A stretch of DNA of 64,000 nt, from assembly GCA_905221605.1 (NCBI GenBank), contig CAJNDS010001924.1, positions 614,501 to 678,500 of the forward strand, read 5' to 3'. The stretch comes from Symbiodinium natans (Eukaryota > Sar > Dinophyceae > Suessiales > Symbiodiniaceae). Shown here one piece after another: positions 35,598-45,100 of the stretch (the stretch's first letter is position 1; each line of letters opens with the position of its first letter). A program made the position numbers and the translations under genes. The notes below the pieces were generated by a model that saw nothing but the letters and a program-made list of their open reading frames with translations, made no database searches and was not told the origin of the DNA.

Positions 35598-36338
35598 TTA
35601 TATTAATATTGATTGCATAGGAAGTCTGATTGAGAGGGGGGGGCTCTGTGGCTCCTTACCGGCTCTATTGCTTTGCCAGGTGATCCTGCAGAAACCCTGG
35701 TCTAGTTGGGCTAGCACCCGCGATGTCCAATTTGTGAACAGCATCTCCCAGGGGCCCACCCCGTCTTTCACAACCACGCAACTTGTTTTCATGTCTGCTC
35801 TGTTTCTCGCCGAAAGTGGCACTGCCCCCAAAACCCGCCAAATTGGCACAAATCTCGGAGAATCGGTTGTAATGTCCTGGGGTTTAATGTTCTGGTTTAA
35901 GGCGTCAACGCTCATGTGTTTCGTGTTTGGGCACGTCATTGGGGTCTCCTGGCCTCCACGTGCGCGAGGAAGACCTGAGACTATCGTGGCTTCTTGTCTC
36001 TGGTGGGACATGTTTGATACAAGGTAATCAACAACTGTCTTGGCTTCAGGGCATTTAGACTCGATTCTACTCGGTACAACAATTTGGCACAAGTTCGGAT
36101 GGCATCGCAGAGTGTGGGACGCAACATCAAAAATGAAGCCCCCAACATGCATCCACGACACGGCCATGAAACCTTCTTCAAAGCCAACCGATTGTCCTAA
36201 ACCCCGCAGCCCGAAACCTGTAGACTGCGCGCGGGTGGCCTCAGAGTAGGCCATGCTTATCTGGTCCAAAGGAAATTCGTTGTGTTTCCACCTTCGGCAG
36301 GCAGGCACAATATTCTTGCATTTCTGAATAGTCCTCAC
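35598..36338 (-). CDS. 246-codon open frame, unknown protein
   Basis: This is the longest non-repetitive open frame between 25 and 45 kb and is unlikely to be open by chance at this base composition. Segments such as KTSCVVVKDGVGPWEMLFTN and PEAKTVVDYLVSNMSHQ look like protein. No domain was recognised. Given the very short exons elsewhere, part of it may be intron read through. The start codon is simply the first ATG. A chance frame cannot be excluded. Confidence 0.3.
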   Translation of the reverse strand: MRTIQKCKNIVPACRRWKHNEFPLDQISMAYSEATRAQSTGFGLRGLGQSVGFEEGFMAVSWMHVGGFIFDVASHTLRCHPNLCQIVVPSRIESKCPEAKTVVDYLVSNMSHQRQEATIVSGLPRARGGQETPMTCPNTKHMSVDALNQNIKPQDITTDSPRFVPIWRVLGAVPLSARNRADMKTSCVVVKDGVGPWEMLFTNWTSRVLAQLDQGFCRITWQSNRAGKEPQSPPLSIRLPMQSILI

Positions 36339-36639
36339 AGCGCTTTAGAAACTTCACTAAACCAGTAGCCGCTCAACGGCGAACACTGAACCACAGCACT
36401 GCCACACCACTCTAAACTTCTGAACCCTACATGCTTTGCGACACGGTGCCCCAACAACCTCATTTTGAATCGCCGTCCCCATGTTTAGCTTGGGTTTTAG
36501 GGCGAAAGCTGGTTCGCTGATAGCCAGGCCCTGTTCTAAACATGCAGGTGAGTTAGTCCTGTGGGCATTCTGGAAATTTGATGACTCAACGAAGCCACAC
36601 AACTACGAAACTCAGTTCACCGGTGTAGTCAATTCTCGG

Positions 36640-37820
36640 TCATGCATATCATGCATATATATATATATATATGCTAACCCCCCAAGACCAACCTCGAATA
36701 AACACATAGTACATGCCGGAGACCCATGGTGGCTCGTAAAATCATGATTGCGCTATTCAAATCTTGATTAAATACTACTGAAGTATCCTTGTTTTTTGTA
36801 CTTTCAATGGAAGATTCATTTCATATAAGTTGCATCAGTATTGCATGCGATGTTCGTCACGAGAACACGACAACTATATCTTAACGTGAGTGAGATGAGT
36901 ACTATCAGAAAGGACTTCAGTGCGGGCATCACTAGCACGAATATTTGATTGGAGTACAAGCAGGTTTCAGTACATAAAAGAGAAGTACTGCTGACGTGTG
37001 TATTGCATATTATGTCTAAAACGCACACATAGACAAGCCTGCAAATACATAGATCTCCTAGAAACGTAGAATTGTTTTACAAAGACGACTTGAGCACAAT
37101 GAACATGTGGACTAGATTGGACTATCAAACAAGCAGTTTTCACTACATAGGAATGAAACACTGCTCACGCACGAAGCAAATACCACTTGTACAGAATATA
37201 TTATGTCTAAAACGCACATAGACAAGCTTATACAATACATATTTTCTTAGAAACCAAATATTTGCCTTGTGAAGATCACAGCACTCGACAATTCACGAAT
37301 CCGAATACCTTGGGCGAATTTCTGGCGAAGTATGGACTTTGGGGTTTTCAGGTGTTTCGATACAAAGTATGCAATTTTCCTAAGCAACTCGTTATTTTTC
37401 TAAGACATTGTGCATTTTGCCAAGCGACATCTAATCAAATATGCAAATTAAATTCTATTGAATCACCCAGTACTTTTTTTTAAGCACACCTATGCAATAT
37501 TCATTGCATAGAAATCCAATACTAAGTACATACTGGCTTTGTCGATATAGTAGGAATTCCTATCTTCAGCTTGCTTCGAGTGAGCAATGAGGGACAGCCG
37601 GGACAGCTAGTGGGATACTCGCCACAAAACCCCCCATAAGCAAGACTTGGAGTTTGCATAACCCAAAAATGCAGCGGACTTATTTTACAGCGGAACACAT
37701 TATTACTATAAATAGTAGCCACAATAATATTGTTACAGGAACTGCGGTCGAAAACCCTGAGTCCTGGCGACCACTGAATTTGCAACGCGTCACCTATCCC
37801 ATTTCCAGATTCCTGCTTCA
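36640..37820. other. AT-rich gene-free stretch with a ~190-bp direct duplication
   Basis: The phrase TTATGTCTAAAACGCAC followed by ATAGACAAGC occurs near 37,010 and again near 37,200, with matching flanks (TAGAAAC downstream). This indicates a direct duplication with a period near 190 bp. A TA run lies at 36,655-36,672. No exon was seen. Confidence 0.6.
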
Positions 37821-38049
37821 TTTGTAGTTTTTTGTTTCGCTGCTTCTATGGGACCCAAATGAGTCATTTATCAGGCACGCACGCGATTGGCTGCTTCGAA
37901 CTCCTGGGATTTGCTGAAGCGTTTGCACGCAGACAGCACGTGGCACGACTAGCTCCTCCCTACTGCTACCCCTTAATTGCTATGCTCCAGTAAGTCCTGT
38001 CATGCATGAGACCGGACATGCGTCCTGAAACCTGCCCTGCTGCGCTTCA

Positions 38050-38565
38050 GAATCAGGTAGAACTGGACAACAGATGGCAATAAGGCGGGCCTGGGCCGGG
38101 TCAACTTCTTTGCCCTTATTTTCCACACTGGGCGCTCGAGAAGCCTGCGTTTAACTGCTGTAACGACTCTGTTTTCTTGGCTTGCATCCTTATGGCCTAG
38201 TCAACATGTTCCACGCGGCTTCGTCAAAATGATCCAACGGCCTCCTTTGCTTGATTTGGGGTCCTTGCAGCCTAGTCAAAATGCTCCAGAAACCCACTCG
38301 GCTTGGGTCCTTGCCTAGTCAAAGTGCTCAGGCGGCCAATCATAATGCTCCAGAATCCCAGCTTGGGCGGTAGCCACAATGCGCTTGATCTGGGCCCTGC
38401 TGTGCTTGAATCTGGACACCAAGTAGAACTGGACACCAGATAGCAATAAGGCGGGCCTGGGCCTGGTCATCTTCTTTGTCCCTATTTCCCACGCTGGGTG
38501 CTCGAGAAGCCTGCAGTCAAACTGCTGTAAGGACTCTATTTTCTTGGCTTGCGCCCTTACAGCCT
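38050..38565. repeat. Direct duplication, ~366-bp period
   Basis: GCAATAAGGCGGGCCTGGGC and CTCGAGAAGCCTGC recur at about 38,078/38,445 and 38,135/38,500 with moderate divergence. Inside, CCTTGCAGCCTAGTCAA-type phrases repeat on a shorter scale. The two copies are about 130 bp each. Confidence 0.7.
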
Positions 38566-38692
38566 CGCCAACATCCCTTCCCTATCCCTTGCTCGCAGTA
38601 CCCTCCGCCTGAGCTCTTCCCTGAAGCTTTGAGGTGTGAGGGACTTGCAGGACTTGGGGTCCAAGGCTAGCCAAACCCCAAAAACCCTTCAC

Positions 38693-39047
38693 CTCTAGGC
38701 GCCGGGGTCGAGACAACAAAACATCTGCGAGACAGCGCATCGGCCACTCCTCGTGGTCTTCGTCCTCCATGACTGCGTCGCGAAGTGACCTGAGCTCACT
38801 TGGGCTCAGATCCAGCAGCAAGCGCTCTTCGATCCACTTCATCTCTGCCTCAGAGATGAAGCGAGGGGGCTCTCTCGGCTTGCTATCTCACGGGGTGAGC
38901 TTCGGCATCTGGGACAGGTTGACGCGCTTGGCCTGTGTGTACGGCAGAAAAGTGTGACAGACATGGCTGTCAGCGAGGGACTCCACGAGCTGGACAGCCT
39001 GAGAACCGGAGTGATTGGCAGCGACCCATAGGCGAAAGCCATTGCTG
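38693..39047 (-). CDS. Coding exon of unknown protein with an in-frame TGA
   Basis: From acceptor GTGTTCCAG to donor CTAGAG|GTGAAG the minus strand carries about 118 codons in one frame: VESLADSHVCHTFLPYTQAK ... MPKLTP, a TGA at 38,888-38,890, then DSKPREPPRFISEAEMKW ... DHEEWPMRCLADVLLSRP. Protein-like composition continues equally on both sides of the TGA. Explanations are a decayed gene, a recoded TGA, or a mini-intron (the TGA lies in GTGAGATAG, too short for an ordinary intron). The family is unknown. No telomeric array adjoins it directly. Confidence 0.45.
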
Positions 39048-39554
39048 CTGGAACACGCAGAAGTGAAACAAGCTGGCCGTAGAAGGTTTAAGGGCGTGCT
39101 GGGCTAGGGTTTTGGCTGTTCGGGTTTTAGACGGTTCAGGGTTTAGGGTGCAGGGTTTAGGGTTTGGAGTCAGGGTGCAGGCTGTATAGGGTTTGGGGTT
39201 GTAGGGCTTAGGGTTTCGAATCTAGAGCTGAGACCATGAAGCATGCGTCGCGAATCCTGCTTCCTGTCAGCCAGCACCCCCCCATCCCAAGCTTTCAAAG
39301 GCTCGAAGCTTCCCAAACCATCGCAGGCCCAAGCTTACAAAGCTTACAAAGGCTTGAATCTGAAGCTTCTGAATAAGGTCATACAATTTCAAACCGAAAT
39401 TCGGTTGCAGAGTTGTATATGTATCTTGCATGCATGATGTGTTGTGTAAAATAGCCGCGAAGATACTCAACAAGTACGATTTTATCGGCATTTACAGTGT
39501 TTTCGGCGTGTACTACTTGTACACCAGTGTAGACAAGGAGGGTGTAGATCTTGG

Positions 39555-39605
39555 GGGAGGGGGGGGGGGGTGACCATATATATATATATATACATATATA
39601 TGTAT
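39555..39605. repeat. Poly-G tract and TA microsatellite
   Basis: A run of about 15 G is followed by TATATATATACATATATATG. This is not coding. Confidence 0.9.
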
Positions 39606-39862
39606 AGAGTGCCAATTTGAAACGAAAAGCGATAAATCTACAAACCCATAAACATTCCAACCATCCAAGGGCCCTCAACAAAGCTCCATGATGCACTCAA
39701 CTCCCAAGTGCCCCCAAGAAAAGAAGTAACAAAAGCCCAACATCAGATGCCGCACGCAACTTCCTCAAAAACCCAAAGTCAACACCCTGCAGCTGCGCTG
39801 TCACCTTGCTGTTCGCTGCATGTGGTCCACCCAGAACCTGGCATCAATTGGTTTGCTGTAAT

Positions 39863-39952
39863 GGGGTTTAGGGTTTAGGGTTTAGGGTGGAGGGCTTAGG
39901 GTTTAGGGTTTAGGGTTTAGGGTTTAGGGTTTAGGGTTTAGGGTTTGGGGCA
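39863..39952. repeat. TTTAGGG array
   Basis: About 12 units. It lies downstream of the PPR exon at 40,122-40,194 on the minus strand and ends, in that sense, at CCCCATTACAG, a good 3' splice site. Confidence 0.95.
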
Positions 39953-40121
39953 ACGCTATGCTTCAAGGGAGCAACCTCAAGGGTGTCCAAGACACGTATA
40001 CCCCCGCACCTCCAATGAGCCCCCAAAACGGCCGAAACGTGCAAAAAGCCAGATGCCAACAGCCGGTGGCTGGCTGAGACAGCTTCTCAACTTCAAAACC
40101 CCCGGCGTGCTGAAGCCTTAC

Positions 40122-40746
40122 ATCCGAGGTGCTCAGCGGAGGCCCAGTTGCCCCCCTTTGCCAAGGCATTAAGAAGCATGTTGTAGGTGTAAACCTCGGA
40201 AGATACAGGGATGTCCGAATCCAGTCTACTCCAGCATTCCAAGGGGCTTTTGGCCTCTGTGCGATTCAAAGGGGCGCGGAAAGTCAGGTGCCAGCACCGG
40301 AAGTGAAGGAAAGGATCTGGAATCCACAAAGAGTCTTTTGTACCGGGGAACAAGTTTGCCTGCAGAAATATTATCCCAAGTCATGCTGCATCTCTGCATG
40401 TCCATCATTCTTATGTAGGTAGCTTAAAATCCCCTAGCCTAGCGTAATATGGGTTAGCGACATCGGGCGTCAGCCGGTTCCGCAGCAACCGTCGGGCCAT
40501 GCGCTCGGCCATTGGGGCATCCCCAGATTGGGCGCAAGCCTGCGTGTCGTTTCAGGATTTCAGGCTTGTGGTGATAGGAGCCGGGTTTTGTGGCTTTAGA
40601 AGCTGTGGTTTGGGGTAAAAGGACAGCGCAAAGTCCGGAAGCACAAGCAACACAGGTCGTGATGTGCAACCGTGCTGGCTTCTAGGCCCCCACTGTGCCA
40701 CCTTGATGATCTGCTTGTAGCAGCTAAGGTCTGGCTCAATGCCCAC
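40122..40746 (-). CDS. PPR protein, three-exon segment (GT-AG introns)
   Basis: Exon 40746-40702 (45 nt) encodes IEPDLSCYKQIIK. Exon 40539-40462 (78 nt) encodes ACAQSGDAPMAERMARRLL and then RNRLTPD. Exon 40194-40122 encodes VYTYNMLLNALAKGGNWASA and then EHLG. Joined in phase 0 they read as about two consecutive PPR motifs (Y-K-Q-I-I-K-A-C-A-Q-S-G-D; P-D-V-Y-T-Y-N). PPR proteins bind organellar RNA one motif per base and act in plastid or mitochondrial RNA maturation. Splice positions differ from the upstream PPR exons, and the donors here are GTGGCA, GTCGCT and GTAAGG. This may therefore be a separate PPR gene or the 3' part of the same one. No targeting peptide or stop was seen. Confidence 0.6.
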
Positions 40747-41320
40747 CTGCAACAGCAAGTTGGTGCTCCGGGTGCATGTGTCGTATCCAGCTTGGCCGTT
40801 TAGGATTTACGCCTCTTGTGTTTCCAGGCTTGGGCATGCAAGAACATTCTGAAGCTTTGGTCTTTTGCTGGGCTCCGAATCAGCTGGAATCGATTCGCTC
40901 TGCTTGCTACTTGAAACAACGGCTTTCAGAACACACCGAATTCTCAACGTCCTTGTCCCTCCAGAGATACTCTGACGCATTTTCTGCGAAATTCTTAGGA
41001 CGATGTTCTGAGGCCCCAGTGAAGAGTAAAGAGGACCCTGGCAAGGAGAATAGCTGAGTTACTATCAACCCCTCACCCAGAGTGGGGAAGTAGCATATTC
41101 ACTGGTCTTTTGGCTCGCTCGGTAAAGTCAAAGGGCAAGCACTCCAAACGACCACACAGCTCACTAATATGGAATAGTAGGCCCCACCACCCCTGCTCAT
41201 GGGATCATGCGTGCGACTTTGCGGGGGCACTTGCATTTCGGGGATGTACAGCCTCGGGTTTGCTGTGCCTCAAAGTCCACACCCTTCGATGAGTTGCTGC
41301 TGCTTAGAAACCGAGCGTAA

Positions 41321-41405
41321 TACAGGGGTCGGAATAATTACTGATGACATTGCCTCATGGTCCTATAATAACCACCAACCCCTATTATAACTTTTAAGGC
41401 CCCCA
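41321..41405. mobile_element. MITE family A, copy 4 (reverse, shortened)
   Basis: AGGGGTCGGAATAATTACTG at the left corresponds to the right end of the 57,274 copy inverted. The interior GACATTGCCTCATGGTCC and the CCAACCCCTATTATAA end match the family in reverse orientation. Confidence 0.5.
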
Positions 41406-41423
41406 AAGCATGTCTACGTGCCC

Positions 41424-41560
41424 TACATGAGCACCTCCTCCGCTTGCAGCAACCAGTCTCGCGCACCAGTGGCATTGCCTGCCTCAGAGCAGCATGGTCA
41501 AGGTAGCTACAGAGACGGCACTCAAATGGAAGCTCATACTCCCGGAAAGGTCCGCTGAAG
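41424..41560 (-). pseudogene. PPR motif fragment with a frame break
   Basis: On the minus strand SVATLTMLL reads into TGA. One base further the next frame continues EAGNATGARDWLLQAEEVLM. Together they match one PPR motif, so a 1-nt insertion or deletion near 41,484 breaks it, unless an unrecognised splice joins the two. It lies between the PPR exons at 42,178 and 40,746. Confidence 0.4.
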
Positions 41561-41919
41561 CGCAAGGAAATCGGAGCCCCAAATAAGGTAAGACCATGTT
41601 AAACCCAGCCGCAAGGGGGGTGTGCGAATCTGGAAGAAGTGTACTGAACGGTTCTGCGCTTGGCTCAAGGAGCCCAACTGAACCCAACCAACCCCTCGAA
41701 GCCTGTACCCTAGACCTGACATTCAAACCACAACTCTGGAAGCAGAGAGGCCTTTGCAAAGGCGCCCAGGAGGGTGCTGTATGTAACAACATCCTTGGAT
41801 CACCGGTGGGTGGAAGCCACTCCATTTAATTTTGCAGCAATAGGAGTTTGGCACCTGCTGGGTTCGAGCGCTTGGAGTTTTCGACGGGGGTTGATGCTAC
41901 GATGTTGCCCTTAGCTTCT

Positions 41920-41970
41920 CTAAACCCTAAACCCTAAACCCTAAACCCTAAACCCTAAACCCTAAGCCCT
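41920..41970. repeat. CCCTAAA array
   Basis: Seven units, within the PPR exon region. Confidence 0.9.
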
Positions 41971-42177
41971 TTCTAAGCGAGACATTTATCAGAGGTGCCC
42001 CCTGTTGAGCTGAGCAGCCTCTCCGCAGCTGATCTATGATAAAGCAGGCTAGACTTACTTTGCAACAACGAAGGCCAAGCCCCAAAAAGTTTAGCAGCTC
42101 ACCGCCCAACGTGGACTTAAGGCAATCTGCGAAGCAACGGCTTCTCTGAGCCTTTCGCGCCATGGCGCATGTCAGGC

Positions 42178-45100
42178 TTGACATCTTTACCCCAACTTCT
42201 GCAAACCACCTAACCATCCCGACCAGCCCGAACTTTAGGGCGTCATGAACCCTAAACCCCTAACCCCGAAACCTAAACCCTAAACCCTAAACCCGAAACC
42301 GCAGCCGCATGGCCGGTCTCAGCTGGAGATCTTCCATTCCTTAGCCCAGGGCCGGCAAGCCAAGAATTGTCAGGGCGTAGGGGTCTTGGGCCGGATTTGT
42401 GTATTTGCAGACCGTGCTTCGTTCCCCCTGTGTTTTTCCTCACAGATGACCTGCTACAGCCATAACTTACATAGACATTGCAACAAGAGACATGCATGTG
42501 CACAAGCTTGCATGAACACTCCACAAGATCTCTGGTGCAGATATTGTCTTCTTTGTTATCTTGCATGGGAAAGAGGCGAACCCGGATTGCGCGGTAAGCC
42601 TGCTCACAGGTTCTCATGCTGTGACAAGGTTGTGACAAGGTTAGCTATACGACGTCGCGCAGTCCGAGCACAAAAGTGCCTTATCTACGTGTCGCTGTCA
42701 GTTCTTCTAGGCAGAGGTGCTTTGTCAAACATACAACAAACAGTTCGGAAAGACCACGTCGCAAATTTCAAGAGAACTTGGCACACAGAACAACCTGAAA
42801 GGGTGGCGGCGTTGGTGGGAACCCTAGTTTGCACATGAGTTCTTGTCCTGCACCATTGTTGATGCACTGGGCACTATAGCACCGGAAAGGCCACCCTAAA
42901 CCCTAAACCCTAAACCCTAAACCCTAAACCCTAAACCCTAAACCCGAAACCCTAAACCCTAAACCCTAAACCCTAAACCAAGCCAGGAATCGAAGCAGGA
43001 CTCCTTCCGCCCCGGCGGTGTCCCCGCTGTTCGCAGCCGCAGACATGAGGATGTTGAAGCCTCTGGTGCTTGAAGTCAGGTTAGGTCGGTTGTCTGCTAA
43101 CATAGGGTTTAGGGTTTAGGGTTTAGGGTTTAGGGTTTAGGGTTTGGGGTTTGGGGTTTAGGGTTTAGGGGTTAGGGTTTAGGGTTTAGGGTTTAGGGAT
43201 GTTTAGGGTTTAGGGTTTGGGGTTTAGGGTTTCGGGTTTGGGGTTTAGGGTTTGGGGTTTAGGGTTTAGGGTTTAGGGTTTAGGGTTTAGGGTTTAGGGT
43301 TTAGGGTTTAGGGTTTAGGGTTTAGGGTTTAGGGTTTAGGGTTTAGGGCAACAGGCAAGCAAACAATCGCCCCCAGGGCGGGCAACTTTTGTCCTGGGTC
43401 TTCTGCAGCATTAGATGAGCTAGCTTCCTGTTCTAGCTGTGTGGAAGATGACTTCTCTAAATCTACCATAGGGCAAGAACGGGAAACAAAGTGTTCTGAA
43501 AGGGCGCAAAGCATCGGCTTCCTGCTGGAGAAACTATGCCCTCGTCTTTCCAGTCCAAATTTTTAAAGGGCTCAGAAACTGCAATCCCCCAATGCCCCAG
43601 AGCCCCATAGCTTCGAATGGGCACCTATCAAGGTGTGGAGGAATCTCTAGAGTCTCAGGTTTAGGGCTTCTAAATTCAATTGGCAGACCGGGTTTGGTGT
43701 CTTCAGCAAGGGGGGCGGGGGGGGGGGGGGCTCGCTGAGGACTTCACTGACGAGCTCTGGGCGAATGCCCTCGTCGAGCATCACTCGAAACCTGGGCTGC
43801 TTGGGTTCAAGCGGCTGCGAGGAACTGAGTCTACCGTACCTCGTGGCCTCAACATCTGGCACAAGTGCTAAGCATCTTCTCATAAAAGCAAGTTGCCACG
43901 CTTCGGCGCCCTCCATGTCACCCACTTTGGCATGAGCAGTCATGACCTTGGCAAGGCCGCTACGAACTTCCACTATCGCTGGGTCAGAACCGACGCATAC
44001 GTGAGGGCTTCAAGTGCAGCTCGTCTGAACATCACAAAATGCGCAAACTTCAAAAGAAAAATCATGACTGCTAACGTTGGGGAAGGCTACCTTTCCGGTC
44101 GAAAGGAAGTCTTGCAAAACGTCGACCTAGGATGCTCAAAGGCCCGCTCTGGTTCCCCCTAGGGCTCGATAAGTCCACAACCTTCCCCTGCACGGCCCTC
44201 AACCCTAAACCCTAAACCCTAAACCCTATACGCAAAGAGCGCTGTCGCGCGCCGTCTGCAATAAAAATGTCCGACGAAGCCACCGCGTGGAAATGGGGCA
44301 CCCATGGATCCAGGCCGGCCTAGTCTTGTCAGAGCTTTGGGAGTTTGAGTGGCTGTTGATGGATCTTCCGGGAGATCTTCTGAGAGATCTTCTGAGAGTT
44401 CTCGGATTGCGGGTCAATCTCGGAAGGATGTCACGCAGAATCGCTGGATCCAAAATCCCTCCTGCGAGTAACGCCGCTTTGTGCTCTGAACACCTTGATT
44501 ACCCGAAGACGCAAAACCGACCTCAAATGACCTCAACTCCAAAAGCATCGCGGCCCTAAGTCCCTAAGTAACCACAAGCTGGAACGCTCGCTAACATCAA
44601 CAAACACTCAAGTGCCAAATGCCTCAGACATACGGCGCAGCCAATCTCCGGCGCCTCTGGTGAGGGGAGGTATCGGATGTCAATCAGAATATGGTACCCT
44701 GACAAGTTCCGAGGTTTTGCGGACTTGCACCAGCAACAATCCAGCAACCGTCCAGCGGCTAAAGGGCCACCAAGAATTGTCACCTCAAGCCCTAAACCCT
44801 AAACCCTAAACCCTAAAGCCTGCAGGCCTTGGGGTTCAAGGCTAGGGTTCAGGGTGCTCATGGCTTCGCGAAATCTCCAAAAATGTTTGAAATGCTACAC
44901 AAATAAGTTTTGACAAATTTAATTTCATTAATCTTTTCTGGTATGATTATCAAATGGTTCGATTTTAGTGTCGTATATGACATTGATATATCATTATTAT
45001 ATCTAATTTCTCCTCATCCTATACTTGATTTCTTTCATAGAGTTCATCGCCATTCGTTTATAGGAATAATTTAAGTCAAAATTCAGGATCTCGAATTGTA

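Noticed and set aside
39800-39851. Possible PPR half exon (FWVDHMQRTA) after acceptor CCCCATTACAG
   Set aside because: Its phase does not fit the preceding exon (40,194-40,122) with any GT or GC donor, so it was left out of the gene model.
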